64,000 nt of DNA from Betaproteobacteria bacterium HGW-Betaproteobacteria-22 (lineage in GTDB: Bacteria; Pseudomonadota; Gammaproteobacteria; Burkholderiales; Methylophilaceae). The translations under genes and the position numbers were made by a program. Positions 27,990-37,908 of this stretch are shown piece by piece. The stretch spans positions 1-64,000 of the forward strand of contig PHCJ01000003.1 in the NCBI GenBank assembly GCA_002842285.1. Reading direction: 5' to 3'. How positions within the stretch are numbered: position 1 is the first letter of the stretch; every line of letters starts with the position of its first letter. The notes under the pieces were generated by a model. It did no database searches, was not told where the DNA came from, and saw nothing but the letters and a program-made list of their open reading frames with translations.

Positions 27990-28607
27990 TTAACACTTAA
28001 AAATATCGTATTTCCTTAATAAAGCGGCTGTTTCATATACCGGCAACCCCATGACGCCCGTATAGCTACCCTCTATTTTACTTATCCACGCCCCTGCTAA
28101 CCCCTGAATACCGTAACTGCCGGCTTTATCAACATGCTCACCTGTGGCAAGGTAATGCGCAATCTGTGCATCAGAGATCATCGCCATTTCAACCTGGGTG
28201 GTTGAAATGACAACTTCGATTGCACCCATCACGTATAGCGCCACCGCAGTATGCACTTGATGTGATTTTCCTGATAAGCGTCTTAGCATGGCACGTGCAT
28301 CATGAGCATCTTCCGGCTTACCTAGTATGCTGCCTAACAGGGCAACGGTGGTATCCGCCGCAAGTATCGGCATTGCGTGCTGACTTGATCCCAACAGGCT
28401 GGCACAGGCAAGCGCTTTTTCTCGCGCTACTCTCAGCACATAGTCTTGCGGCAACTCATCGACCAAGACGCTTTCATTAATATCAGCAGGGCATACTTCA
28501 CACTCAATGCCAATTTGTTTTAACAAATCCACGCGCCTCGGGCTGCGTGAAGCCAGAATTATCCTAGGCACAATCATCTCAGGGTGATGTAAATTATTTT
28601 TCAGCAT
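27990..28607 (-). CDS. maf: Maf-family nucleoside triphosphate pyrophosphatase
   Basis: The family hydrolyses non-canonical or m5 nucleotides (dTTP/UTP for the YhdE branch) and is linked to septum control. The signature LASRSPRRVDLLKQIG, the acidic ADTTV segment (DTTVAL) and YGIQGLAGAWI are present. The ATG at 28607 gives 205 residues, about ten longer than usual; a second ATG at 28577 is possible. It lies 167 bases upstream of rng on the same strand; that gap shows no gene I can support. Confidence 0.93.
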   Translation of the reverse strand: MLKNNLHHPEMIVPRIILASRSPRRVDLLKQIGIECEVCPADINESVLVDELPQDYVLRVAREKALACASLLGSSQHAMPILAADTTVALLGSILGKPEDAHDARAMLRRLSGKSHQVHTAVALYVMGAIEVVISTTQVEMAMISDAQIAHYLATGEHVDKAGSYGIQGLAGAWISKIEGSYTGVMGLPVYETAALLRKYDIFKC

Positions 28608-28682
28608 AACCTCACTTTAATTTATTATCCCATCATTCACAAAGTATGCATTGTATTCTACATTGATAAAGAGAGATGTCTT

Positions 28683-29315
28683 GTGATCGATATTCCAAGC
28701 CTATTTAAAATCAGCCTGGCTTTATTTGCCATTATCAATCCCATTGGCAGTTTACCTATTTTCATCAGCGCCACTAATGGCTGGAGCTACCAGGACCGGG
28801 CAGACACTGCACGCACCGTGGCACTGACGGTGTTTATCGTACTCAGCGTTTCGGTCTTTCTAGGCGACCAGATTTTAGACTTTTTTGGTGTATCTATCCC
28901 GTCATTTCAGGTAGGTGGCGGCATTTTGCTCATGCTGATCGCCATCTCGATGATGCACGGCAAACAAAGTGGCACCCGCCAAACCCCTGAAGAAGCACAA
29001 ACACTCGCTGAACGAGAAGTCATTGCGATAGTGCCATTGAGCATTCCGCTACTCGCAGGGCCCGGTGCCATCAGCAATGTGATTCTGTTTGCACAAAAAA
29101 ACAGCACATTCATCGGTCACCTGTCTTTGATTATCCCCGTTTTTATTATCTGCATGATGATTTGGCTGATTTTGAGACTATCTGTCAGCATCTCCAGGAA
29201 ACTTGGCATTATCGGCATCAATATCGTAACGCGCCTCATGGGCTTAATTCTAGCGGCTATGGCGGTAGAGTTTATTGCACACGGATTGACCGGACTATTC
29301 CCCAGGCTCGCTTAG
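28683..29315 (+). CDS. MarC family integral membrane protein
   Basis: This 210-residue protein has six predicted transmembrane helices, with the family segments LFAIINPIGSLPIF at the N-terminus and IPLLAGPGAISNVILFA in the middle. MarC/UPF0056 proteins have no established transport substrate; early links to multiple antibiotic resistance were not upheld. The start is GTG at 28683 with GAGAG upstream; it is divergent from maf. It is followed by an R1 repeat. Confidence 0.92.
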   Translation: MIDIPSLFKISLALFAIINPIGSLPIFISATNGWSYQDRADTARTVALTVFIVLSVSVFLGDQILDFFGVSIPSFQVGGGILLMLIAISMMHGKQSGTRQTPEEAQTLAEREVIAIVPLSIPLLAGPGAISNVILFAQKNSTFIGHLSLIIPVFIICMMIWLILRLSVSISRKLGIIGINIVTRLMGLILAAMAVEFIAHGLTGLFPRLA

Positions 29316-29360
29316 CAAGATAATGCTTTGAGATATTGTTAGCAATCATGCTGCTTCAGA

Positions 29361-29590
29361 TTAAACCCAGATTTTTCATTCGGTGATTTTACATTTACTT
29401 GAATGTCAATTTGCCCATTCTGCTTTTTTGTGCAAATCTCCTATCAACAGCATGACTATTGATCATAAAATTTGCACAAATAATCCATCAAACTGTGCGG
29501 CGTTGCCATTTTTAGCAACATTTGCCAACTTATTGGCTATAGTGTTGATTATCAGCCGCTGGCAAGTCCTGATGGAAAATCTGGGTTAAA
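29361..29590. repeat. R1 element, copy B (inverted relative to A and C)
   Basis: A 230-bp non-coding element bounded by TTAAACCCAGATTTTTCATT and TGATGGAAAATCTGGGTTAAA-type ends, the best-preserved terminal inverted repeat of the three copies. It contains the same inner inverted GTGCAAAT/ATTTGCAC pair and the same CGCACAGTTTGATGGATT block in reverse orientation. It sits between marC and the Nudix gene, ending 35 bases before the Nudix ATG, so it forms that gene's immediate upstream region. Confidence 0.85.
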
Positions 29591-29625
29591 ATATCACTCA
29601 AACTTAATTTTAAGAAAAATCGATT

Positions 29626-30078
29626 ATGCAATGGATGCCCCACGCTACGGTCGCGGCAATTGTGGAAGATAACGGAAAATTCCTGTTGGTAGAAGAGATT
29701 ACCGATCGTGGTAACCGCTTTAACCAACCAGCCGGGCACCTAGAAGATAATGAAACGCTCATTGATGCGGTGATTCGCGAAACGCTGGAAGAAACCGCCT
29801 ATCATTTTGAGCCTGTATCGCTTCTGGGTATTTACCACTGGAAACATGCGCATAACAACAGCACTTACCTGCGGTTTGCTTATATTGGCAAGGTCAGTCA
29901 GCATCAGCCAAAACTGGCGCTGGATGAAGGCATTATCCGCACGGTATGGATGAGCGCTCAGGAAATGCGTGACAATGCGATGCTATTGCGTAGCCCACAG
30001 GTGCTCACTTGTGTTGAGGATTATCTGAATGGACAACGCTTCCCATTAGCGGTCGTCACACACTTGCCAAAAACTTGA
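29626..30078 (+). CDS. nudJ: Nudix hydrolase, NudJ-like
   Basis: This 150-residue protein has a full Nudix box [20 protein letters not shown], with the Gly, Glu, Arg-Glu and Glu-Glu positions intact, preceded by [18 protein letters not shown] and [10 protein letters not shown]. NudJ hydrolyses nucleoside di- and triphosphates and HMP-PP. Its position just before mnmA matches nudJ (ymfB) of enterobacteria and supports the name. The exact substrate cannot be read from sequence. Confidence 0.88.
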   Translation: MQWMPHATVAAIVEDNGKFLLVEEITDRGNRFNQPAGHLEDNETLIDAVIRETLEETAYHFEPVSLLGIYHWKHAHNNSTYLRFAYIGKVSQHQPKLALDEGIIRTVWMSAQEMRDNAMLLRSPQVLTCVEDYLNGQRFPLAVVTHLPKT

Positions 30079-30103
30079 CAGTCGCCCCTGTCGACAGCAT
30101 CTA

Positions 30104-31246
30104 ATGAAACCGATTGCACATATGGATTTAAATAAAGTGAATTTAAATAAAGCACAGAAAAAAAAGATTGTAGTTGGACTATCCGGAGGGGTGGACTCAT
30201 CCGTGACTGCCTTGCTGTTAAAACAGCAGGGTTATGATGTCACCGGGCTTTTTATGAAGAACTGGGAAGATGACGACACCGATGAATACTGCTCCAGCAA
30301 ACAGGATCTGATCGATGCGGTATCCGTGGCTGACAAAATCGGCATTGATATTGAAGCGGTCAATTTCAGCAAAGAATATAAAGAACGCGTGTTTGCCAAT
30401 TTTTTAAGCGAGTATCAAGCGGGACGCACGCCTAACCCGGATATCCTCTGCAATGCGGAAATTAAATTTCGTGCTTTTTTAGATCACGCCACAGGCATGG
30501 GTGCAGATTTAATTGCGACAGGCCATTACGCACAGGTACGTGAAAATCCACTAAAACCTGGTTTATTCCAGCTTATGAAAGCAGATGATGGCAGCAAGGA
30601 TCAGAGTTATTTTTTATATCGACTCAACCAGGAACAACTCTCCAAAACACTATTCCCGCTGGGCAAATATCTCAAGCGCGAAGTGCGTGAAATTGCACGT
30701 GAGGCCGGGCTCATTAACGCCGAGAAAAAAGACTCCACAGGCATCTGCTTTATCGGCGAGCGGCCATTTCAAGAGTTTTTAAGCAAATATCTACCGCGCG
30801 AACCAGGTGACATTAAAACACCTGAGGGGAAACTTGTCGGTCATCACGAAGGCCTGATGTATTACACATTGGGGCAACGCCAAGGGCTGAAGATTGGCGG
30901 CAGCCGTGATAGTAACGGCGAACCATGGTTTGTGGCCGCAAAAGACATGGTAAAAAACGAACTGATTGTAGTGCAAGGGCATGAGCACCCGTTGTTACTG
31001 AATGACGGTCTATTAGCTCACCAACTCACCTGGATAGACCCGGAGCCCCCAGTGACCAACTGGGTTTATGCCGCTAAAACACGTTATCGTCAACCGGATG
31101 CACCGTGTGAGATTGACCGCATTAACGCTGACGAGGTTGAAATAAAATTCGGGCAAAAACAATGGGCCATTACACCGGGACAATCAGCCGTGGTTTACGA
31201 AAGCAATGTGTGCCTGGGTGGTGGCATTATTACTGGCGCGATATGA
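30104..31246 (+). CDS. mnmA: tRNA-specific 2-thiouridylase
   Basis: MnmA thiolates U34 of tRNA Lys, Glu and Gln. The PP-loop [28 protein letters not shown], the catalytic Cys in [12 protein letters not shown] and the second Cys in [13 protein letters not shown] are present, and the C-terminal beta-barrel ends [11 protein letters not shown]. The 380 residues include about 20 extra N-terminal residues; internal ATGs at 30122 and further in could be the real start. Confidence 0.95.
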   Translation: MKPIAHMDLNKVNLNKAQKKKIVVGLSGGVDSSVTALLLKQQGYDVTGLFMKNWEDDDTDEYCSSKQDLIDAVSVADKIGIDIEAVNFSKEYKERVFANFLSEYQAGRTPNPDILCNAEIKFRAFLDHATGMGADLIATGHYAQVRENPLKPGLFQLMKADDGSKDQSYFLYRLNQEQLSKTLFPLGKYLKREVREIAREAGLINAEKKDSTGICFIGERPFQEFLSKYLPREPGDIKTPEGKLVGHHEGLMYYTLGQRQGLKIGGSRDSNGEPWFVAAKDMVKNELIVVQGHEHPLLLNDGLLAHQLTWIDPEPPVTNWVYAAKTRYRQPDAPCEIDRINADEVEIKFGQKQWAITPGQSAVVYESNVCLGGGIITGAI

Positions 31247-31410
31247 CCTTGCCTACTTCTTTGAAGTAAAATAAAGAAATCATGAAGTTAAGTAGCCGAG
31301 CGAGATTCCAAGCACTGACATAGGTGGTGCCGTGACCAAAAAACTGCAACGACGCGATTCGCCCGTGCAGGAACGCATGAAATGTTTACTAAACAAACAG
31401 GAACTCAGAA

Positions 31411-31740
31411 ATGGCTTATATCCTGAAAGACCCTCAAGGCAACATTGTTGCCGCGAGTGCCTCGCAAAAATTAGATGACAATTGGATAGAGGTGGCAGCA
31501 GACGACAAACAGTATCTAGCCTATTTAGAACAGGCAATTACTGAAGGCGACAGTTTCCGTCAGAGTGATATTCATCTGGCGCGTGTTTTAGAAGACCTGA
31601 TAACACTGTTAGTGGAGCGCAACACGATACGCTTCACCGACTTGCCCGAAGCCGCACAGAAGCGACTTAATCTGCGTCAGTCTATGCGAAAAAACACCCG
31701 ATTATCCGGCATTCTGGATGAAAGCGAACGTATTTACTAA
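31411..31740 (+). CDS. Conserved small protein of unknown function (sometimes labelled tryptophan synthase beta-like)
   Basis: The 109-residue protein has an N-terminal beta-rich part (MAYILKDPQGNIVAAS) and the conserved C-terminal block LARVLEDLITLLVERNTIRF followed by TDLPEAAQKRL. This block is shared by a widespread proteobacterial family, frequently misnamed for tryptophan synthase; it has no PLP motif. No membrane segment or signal peptide is present. The 164-base gap after mnmA contains a small TACTTC/GAAGTA hairpin and no other clear feature. Confidence 0.85.
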   Translation: MAYILKDPQGNIVAASASQKLDDNWIEVAADDKQYLAYLEQAITEGDSFRQSDIHLARVLEDLITLLVERNTIRFTDLPEAAQKRLNLRQSMRKNTRLSGILDESERIY

Positions 31741-31833
31741 GTTTACTAACGGAATATGCACTAACGTAACGCGCACTAACCTAGTGTGTACTAGCGCAAT
31801 CTAAGCTGCACACTTAACAACCGCGAGCGGCCC

Positions 31834-32448
31834 TCAATTGGCAACAGGCAAGGTATCTTTGAATGACTGCCGTTTAAGCAATGCCTGCTGCAAGCGTGCC
31901 AAATTCCCATAATCTGCAGCTATGTCAAACTGTTGCGCAAACCTCAACCCTAAGTAGCCCAACATGCAGCCCACCGCAATATCCGCAAGGCTGAACGCAT
32001 CGTCTACGCACCACTTGTTTTGACCCAAGTCGTTATTTAATGCGGTTAAACCGCGTGTAACCTTATCCATCTGCTTGGCGATATAAGCCACATCCTGCTT
32101 ATCCTCAACCCTGCGCTGCTCCAACATCACAGCAACTGCGGCATCGCAAACGCCATCTGCCAGGGCCTCCCATCTGCGTACCGCTGACTTTGCAGTATTA
32201 TCTTTAGGAATAAGATGCGCCAAAGGTGTGCGATTATCCAAATACTCTGCAATCACACGCGAGTCATACAAGCTATCACCATCACTCAAAATCAAGACAG
32301 GCACTTTACCCAACGGGTTATATTGCTTAACCGGACAATCAGGTGCGGCAAGCGCGACTTCTTGCAACTCAATTTCAATATGTTTCTCTGCCGCTACAAT
32401 ACGCACTTTGCGTGCATAAGGGCTGTTCAATGTATATAAAAGCTTCAT
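31834..32448 (-). CDS. Glutathione S-transferase family protein
   Basis: The 204-residue protein has an N-terminal thioredoxin-fold domain (LLYTLNSPYARKVRIVAAEK, with a Ser in the catalytic position; NPLGKVPVLIL with cis-Pro; DSRVIAEYLD glutathione-binding) and an all-helical C-terminal domain ending FSLADIAVGCMLGYL. It resembles the YibF branch. The substrate is unknown. It is divergent from nadC. Confidence 0.9.
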   Translation of the reverse strand: MKLLYTLNSPYARKVRIVAAEKHIEIELQEVALAAPDCPVKQYNPLGKVPVLILSDGDSLYDSRVIAEYLDNRTPLAHLIPKDNTAKSAVRRWEALADGVCDAAVAVMLEQRRVEDKQDVAYIAKQMDKVTRGLTALNNDLGQNKWCVDDAFSLADIAVGCMLGYLGLRFAQQFDIAADYGNLARLQQALLKRQSFKDTLPVAN

Positions 32449-32533
32449 TTTAATTCACGAGTGATGTGATGGTTAACTATGGTGGTTGATTAGTTGGCAT
32501 TATAATTCATTCTCAGCTTACATCACGACAACA

Positions 32534-33409
32534 ATGACCTTATTTAAACATCTCACGCACACCTCACCGGAAACATTCGCTAACTATGTCAGCACGCAGG
32601 TACGCGCAGCGCTGATTGAAGATATCGGCAGCGGTGATTTAACGGCACAACTAGTGCCCGAAAGACAGATGGTCAGCGCAGAAATCATCACCCGCGAATC
32701 TGCCATTCTATGTGGCGTAGATTGGGTAAATGCATCTTTTCTGCAAGTTGACTCAGACATCAACATCGCATGGTTGGCAAAGGAAGGCCAGCGCATATTA
32801 CCTAACCAAGTAATCTGTCAAATTCAAGGCTCGGCACGCTCACTGTTAACTGCAGAACGCTGCGCCCTTAATTTTTTACAAACGCTATCGGCCACTGCCA
32901 CTGAAACCCGTCGGTATGTAGATGCGATTGCCGGTACGAATGCGCAGATACTGGATACGCGCAAGACCATCCCCAACCTAAGGCTTGCGCAAAAGTATGC
33001 CGTGACGATTGGCGGAGGCACCAATCAACGCTTAGCGCTTTATGACGGGATCTTAATCAAGGAAAATCATATTGCCGCTGCGGGCAGCATTCAAAAAGTG
33101 TTGCAGCGAGCCTTTGCACTTAATGCAGGCAAAACCATACAGATTGAAGTAGAAAACCTGAGCCAGCTCCAGCAGGCGCTAGACGCCAAGGCCGGCAACA
33201 TTCTACTGGACAATTTCAGCATCGATTTATTAAGTGATGCAGTCAAAATTAACCATGTACATGGCAGAACCGCCATATTAGAAGCGTCTGGCGGCATCAC
33301 TTTGGACAACGTGCGCAGTATTGCGCTCACTGGCGTTGATCGCATTTCGATCGGCGCCATCACTAAAAATATCCGCGCCATTGATCTTTCAATGAAAATT
33401 CTGGCGTAA
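32534..33409 (+). CDS. nadC: Nicotinate-nucleotide pyrophosphorylase (carboxylating)
   Basis: NadC converts quinolinate and PRPP to nicotinate mononucleotide in de novo NAD synthesis. Motifs are LIEDIGSGDLTAQLVP, LNFLQTLSATATETRRYV, LDTRKTIPNLRLAQKYAV and LLDNFSIDLLSDAV, then EASGGITLDNV. An upstream in-frame ATG at 32486 would add 16 residues that do not look like NadC, so 32534 is preferred (291 residues). Confidence 0.94.
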   Translation: MTLFKHLTHTSPETFANYVSTQVRAALIEDIGSGDLTAQLVPERQMVSAEIITRESAILCGVDWVNASFLQVDSDINIAWLAKEGQRILPNQVICQIQGSARSLLTAERCALNFLQTLSATATETRRYVDAIAGTNAQILDTRKTIPNLRLAQKYAVTIGGGTNQRLALYDGILIKENHIAAAGSIQKVLQRAFALNAGKTIQIEVENLSQLQQALDAKAGNILLDNFSIDLLSDAVKINHVHGRTAILEASGGITLDNVRSIALTGVDRISIGAITKNIRAIDLSMKILA

Positions 33410-33554
33410 CCCTAAAAAAAAGCATTAATATGCTACAACTCAGCAGCATTATTGGTGCTTATCTGGACTAACACACAAGCAGGACGCTTTATTGTGATAG
33501 CCGCGCTAAACACTGTTTTAATTTTAGACTCTGCTTTAATTTTAAGGCCGCAAT

Positions 33555-35345
33555 ATGAACAAACCAACCACGCTTAGCAAACCTACTGGTCGTCTGACCT
33601 TAGGCGACACCCTGCGCATGCTGGTAAGTGATGGTATTGCAGATAAGCTTCAGGCAGAAAAGCTCTATAAAGACCGCAAGCTTGACAGCTCAAAGCTGCA
33701 CCCGCTGGTTGTCATCGCCGAACAAAAATGGAAAAACCTTAAAACGCCGCATAATGTCATGACAGTCGAATGGCTTTCCAGCTGGCTTGCTAATCGCGCA
33801 GGCATCGACTACTACCACATCGACCCACTTAAACTGGATTTTAGTGCCGCAGCGCAGATTGTATCCAAGGGCTATGCTGAGCGCCTGAAAATCATGCCGA
33901 TTGCACTCAAAAATGGGGAAGCAGTCATCGCTACCACCGAGCCATTTAATACCGACTGGATTGAAGATCTGGAACGTGTGCTGCAAATGAAAATAAAGCT
34001 CGTATTCGCCAATCCGCTCGAAATCAACCGCTACCTGCCCGAGATGTATGCACTGGCGAGCTCGATGAACGCAGCAAATATTGCAAAAGCAGGGCAAATT
34101 GTCGGTGTGCAGAATTTTGAGCAGCTTGTCGAACTCGGTAAAGACAAAAATCTGGACGCCAATGAACAGCATGTGGTCAATATCGTCGACTGGTTATTTA
34201 AATATGCTTTTGAACAGCGCGCCAGTGACATTCACCTCGAACCCAGGCGCAATACAGGTATCATGCGCTTCAGAATTGATGGCGTACTGCACCAGGTCTA
34301 TCAACTCCCTCCCAATATTATGAATGCTATCACCAGCCGTATTAAACTGCTGGGGCGCATGGACATGGTTGAAAAACGTCGCCCACAAGATGGCCGCATC
34401 AAAACACTGAATGCAGAAGGCAGCGAAGTCGAACTACGCTTATCCACCATGCCTACTGCATTCGGTGAAAAACTGGTCATGCGGATTTTCTCTCCCGACA
34501 TCTCCGGTAAAGATTTTATTTCACTGGGATTTTCTGAAACGCAGGCGGCACAATGGCGTGCCTGGACCCAATCACCCAACGGCATTATCCTGGTCACAGG
34601 TCCGACCGGCTCGGGCAAAACCACCACGCTTTATTCCACATTGAAACTGTTGGCAACGCCAGAAGTCAACGTGTGCACCGTAGAAGATCCGATTGAAATG
34701 GTTGAACCGGCATTCAATCAAATGCAGGTGCAGCAAAACATCGGCCTGAGCTTCGCCGATGGCATCCGCACACTGATGCGCCAGGACCCTGACATCATCA
34801 TGGTTGGCGAGGTGCGGGATCTGGAAACCGCGGATATGGCCATTCAGGCTGCGCTGACCGGTCACCTCGTACTTTCAACACTACACACCAATGACGCGCC
34901 CTCAGCCATCACACGGCTGCTCGATTTAGGCGTACCATCTTACCTCATACACTCCACTGTACTGGGCATCATGGCGCAGCGTCTGGTGCGCACTTTATGC
35001 CCGAGCTGCAAAACGCCGGCACCGATCACTGATGGCACATGGAAAGCCCTGGTCGGCACATTCAACATCCCAAAACCCGACCATATTTACAAGCCAGTTG
35101 GCTGCTTAGACTGTCGTAACACAGGGTTTAGAGGGCGTAGCGGCGTATACGAGATGCTCTCGATCACCCCTGCAATCAGAAAGTGCATCACGCCTGACAC
35201 TGACTTGGCAAAACTCACACACCTCGCCCTGCAAAACGGCATGCAGCCTTTAATCATCAATGGCGCAGAGAAAGTCGCCGCAGGGTTAACCACGATTGAT
35301 GAACTGTTAAAGGTCGCACCGCCTTTGGCGCAGGGTGATGCTTGA
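33555..35345 (+). CDS. GspE/PilB-family secretion or pilus assembly ATPase
   Basis: A 596-residue assembly ATPase. The N-terminal ~190 residues form the GspE/PilB N-terminal domain; then come RASDIHLEPR, FRIDGVLHQVYQLP, Walker A GPTGSGKTTTLYSTL, TVEDPIEMVEPAFNQMQVQ, Walker B IIMVGEVRD and a C-terminal zinc motif CPSCK..CLDC. No pilC, pilD or gsp gene is next to it, so it is either pilB separated from its operon or a second GspE-like ATPase. I therefore give no symbol. Confidence 0.88.
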   Translation: MNKPTTLSKPTGRLTLGDTLRMLVSDGIADKLQAEKLYKDRKLDSSKLHPLVVIAEQKWKNLKTPHNVMTVEWLSSWLANRAGIDYYHIDPLKLDFSAAAQIVSKGYAERLKIMPIALKNGEAVIATTEPFNTDWIEDLERVLQMKIKLVFANPLEINRYLPEMYALASSMNAANIAKAGQIVGVQNFEQLVELGKDKNLDANEQHVVNIVDWLFKYAFEQRASDIHLEPRRNTGIMRFRIDGVLHQVYQLPPNIMNAITSRIKLLGRMDMVEKRRPQDGRIKTLNAEGSEVELRLSTMPTAFGEKLVMRIFSPDISGKDFISLGFSETQAAQWRAWTQSPNGIILVTGPTGSGKTTTLYSTLKLLATPEVNVCTVEDPIEMVEPAFNQMQVQQNIGLSFADGIRTLMRQDPDIIMVGEVRDLETADMAIQAALTGHLVLSTLHTNDAPSAITRLLDLGVPSYLIHSTVLGIMAQRLVRTLCPSCKTPAPITDGTWKALVGTFNIPKPDHIYKPVGCLDCRNTGFRGRSGVYEMLSITPAIRKCITPDTDLAKLTHLALQNGMQPLIINGAEKVAAGLTTIDELLKVAPPLAQGDA

Positions 35346-35671
35346 AACTTCAGCAAACACTTCATCATACCTGCGAGCAAATCGCGTCATTGTGCGGTTT
35401 TCTGGTTGCAGCATAATCTGTACTAAATACCTGACGTCCCAATACCTAGTGTGCAGCCCAACCACTTATTCCGCGTTTCTGTGATAAAAAAATTTACAGC
35501 ACGTGACATAAACCCATGTTTATATAGTGGATTTCTTATCTCATAAAAAACTGCAACAACCCGGCTGTTTTACAAAATTTATCAGCAAAACGCCTGCTTT
35601 CCTTGACCAAACACGCTCAAACCTTTATCGTGTAGGGTTATCGAATAACCTATTAAAAATCAAAAAGATTT
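35346..35671. other. Intergenic region between the GspE/PilB-like gene and ilvB
   Basis: This 326-base stretch holds no convincing ORF. It has AT-rich segments upstream of ilvB suitable for a promoter, but no leader peptide with branched-chain codons and no strong attenuator hairpin that I can see. CCACTTATTCCGCGTTTC at 35462-35479 resembles the right end of the R2 repeat family and may be a decayed solo end. Confidence 0.5.
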
Positions 35672-37411
35672 ATGGCAGAAACAACACACCCTGATCAAAT
35701 GACAGGCGCAGAAATCGTTATCCGTTGCTTGGAGCAAGAAAAAGTAAAATTTGTATTCGGCTATCCTGGCGGAGCTGTGTTACATATCTACGATGCGATC
35801 TATAAACAGGATCATTTCAAGCATATTCTAGTGCGCCATGAGCAGGCTGCCGTGCACGCTGCCGACGCATTCTCACGCGCCACGGGTGAAGTTGGCGTTG
35901 CCCTCGTCACTTCCGGGCCTGGCGCCACCAATGCAATTACAGGCATTGCCACTGCTTACATGGACTCTATCCCCCTTGTCGTCATCAGCGGTCAGGTTCC
36001 CGTGCCCGCTATCGGTCTAGATGCATTCCAGGAGGTTGACATGGTGGGTGTGACGCGCCCATGCGTGAAGCACAACTTTCTGGTGAAAGACGTAAAAGAC
36101 ATTGCGGTGACCATTAAAAAAGCGTTTCATATTGCAAAAACCGGCCGACCAGGGCCTGTTGTGGTGGATATTCCTAAAGACATTACCGCGCATTTGGCCA
36201 AATTCAGCTATCCTGAATCAATCGAAATGCGCTCATATAGCCCGGTGATTAAAGGCCATAGCGGCCAAATTAAAAAAGCCATCAAGCTGCTGCTCGAGGC
36301 CAAGCGCCCTATGGTTTATACTGGAGGCGGCTTGGTGCTGGGCGACGCAGCGGAATCTCTGACCAAACTGGTAAGAGCGTTAGGCGTGCCTGTCACCAAC
36401 ACCTTGATGGGATTGGGTGGATACCCCTCTACAGATAAACAGTTCTTAGGCATGCTCGGCATGCATGGCACCTATGAAGCCAATATGGCGATGCAGGATT
36501 GCGATGTCCTGCTTGCTGTCGGCGCGCGCTTTGATGACCGCGTGATTGGCAATCCAAGTCACTTCTACAGCAAAGATCGCACCATCATCCATGTGGATAT
36601 CGACCCATCATCTATTTCCAAACGCGTAAAAGTACACGTGCCGATTGTGGGTGACGTAAAGTCAGTACTGCAAGAAATGAACGAGCTTGTTGAAGCAGAA
36701 AAACCAGCGCAGTCACCTGCACTAAAGGCCTGGTGGGCACAAATTGAATCATGGCGCAGCAAGCTGTGTCTGACCTTTGACAATAGCAACGGCTTAATCA
36801 AGCCGCAAGATGTGATTCAAAAATTATGGGAAGTCACCAAAGGCGACGCCTATGTAACTTCTGACGTTGGCCAGCACCAAATGTGGGCCGCACAATATTA
36901 CAAATTCGACAAACCTCGCCGCTGGATTAATTCCGGTGGCTTGGGCACCATGGGGGTAGGCTTACCTTACGCTATGGGCTGTCAGTTTGCCGACCCTAAG
37001 GCGCAGGTCGCTTGTGTCACAGGGGAAGGCAGCATTCAAATGAATATTCAGGAACTTTCAACCTGCAAACAATACCACTTGCCGATTAAAGTGATTTTGT
37101 TAAATAATCGCTACTTGGGCATGGTGCGTCAGTGGCAAGAGTTTTTCTACGAGAATCGTTATTCAGAATCTTACATGGACAGTCTGCCGGACTTTGTAAA
37201 GCTTGCTGAATCATACGGTCATGTTGGCATGAACATTGAAAAACCACAGGATGTTGAAGGCGCACTGACAGAGGCTTTTGCCATGAAAGACCGCTTTGTG
37301 TTTATGAACTTCATCACTGACCAAAAAGAAAATGTATTCCCGATGATTGAGGCCGGAAAAGGTTTATCTCAAATGATTCTTGCCAATGACATTGGTGCGG
37401 AGGATCTATAA
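35672..37411 (+). CDS. ilvB: Acetolactate synthase large subunit
   Basis: A ThDP- and FAD-dependent enzyme that starts valine/leucine/isoleucine synthesis. FGYPGGAVLHIYDAIY, the catalytic Glu in LVRHEQAAVHAADAFSRATG, TSGPGATNAITGIATAYMDS and the ThDP motif GEGSIQMNIQELSTC through ILLNNRYLGMVRQWQ are complete. The 579-residue length is normal. Its TAA overlaps the ilvH ATG by one base (TAATG), coupling the two subunits. Confidence 0.96.
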   Translation: MAETTHPDQMTGAEIVIRCLEQEKVKFVFGYPGGAVLHIYDAIYKQDHFKHILVRHEQAAVHAADAFSRATGEVGVALVTSGPGATNAITGIATAYMDSIPLVVISGQVPVPAIGLDAFQEVDMVGVTRPCVKHNFLVKDVKDIAVTIKKAFHIAKTGRPGPVVVDIPKDITAHLAKFSYPESIEMRSYSPVIKGHSGQIKKAIKLLLEAKRPMVYTGGGLVLGDAAESLTKLVRALGVPVTNTLMGLGGYPSTDKQFLGMLGMHGTYEANMAMQDCDVLLAVGARFDDRVIGNPSHFYSKDRTIIHVDIDPSSISKRVKVHVPIVGDVKSVLQEMNELVEAEKPAQSPALKAWWAQIESWRSKLCLTFDNSNGLIKPQDVIQKLWEVTKGDAYVTSDVGQHQMWAAQYYKFDKPRRWINSGGLGTMGVGLPYAMGCQFADPKAQVACVTGEGSIQMNIQELSTCKQYHLPIKVILLNNRYLGMVRQWQEFFYENRYSESYMDSLPDFVKLAESYGHVGMNIEKPQDVEGALTEAFAMKDRFVFMNFITDQKENVFPMIEAGKGLSQMILANDIGAEDL

Positions 37412-37902
37412 TGCGTCATATTGTTTCGTTATTAATGGAAAATGAAGCCGGCGCTTTATCACGTGTAGCTGGACTGTTCTCAGCGCGTGGCTACAACATT
37501 GAGTCGTTGACCGTGGCGCCGACCGAAGATCCTACATTATCGCGCATGACTATCGTGACATCAGGTTCAGATGATGTTATCGAGCAAATCATCAAGCAAT
37601 TGAACAAGCTGATTGACGTGGTTAAGGTGCTGGATCTCAATGATGGCAGATTTATTGAGCGCGAATTGATGCTGGTCAAGGTTAAGGCAACCGGCACATT
37701 CCGCGAAGAAATGAAACGCATGTGTGATATTTTCCGCGGACGCATTATCGACGTTGCCGATGGCGCATTCACTATTGAGCTTACCGGCTCAGGCCACAAG
37801 CTAGACGCCTTTATCGAAGGCTTGGACAAGACGGCCATTTTAGAAACCGTGCGCACAGGCGCATCCGGCATTGGCCGTGGTGATAGAATTTTGAAAGTTT
37901 AG
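37411..37902 (+). CDS. ilvH: Acetolactate synthase small (regulatory) subunit
   Basis: The 163-residue regulatory chain has an N-terminal ACT domain (MRHIVSLLMENEAGALSRVAGLFSARG-type start, GYNIESLTVAPTED) that binds valine for feedback inhibition, and a C-terminal domain beginning near ELMLVKVKA. It lies between ilvB and ilvC; the 122-base gap to ilvC contains an unusual heptamer-based inverted repeat. Confidence 0.96.
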   Translation: MRHIVSLLMENEAGALSRVAGLFSARGYNIESLTVAPTEDPTLSRMTIVTSGSDDVIEQIIKQLNKLIDVVKVLDLNDGRFIERELMLVKVKATGTFREEMKRMCDIFRGRIIDVADGAFTIELTGSGHKLDAFIEGLDKTAILETVRTGASGIGRGDRILKV

Positions 37903-37908
37903 CAATTA

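Noticed and set aside
31280..31537. 85-codon minus-strand ORF across the mnmA downstream gap
   Set aside because: Overlaps the conserved 109-residue protein gene on the opposite strand and has no family resemblance.
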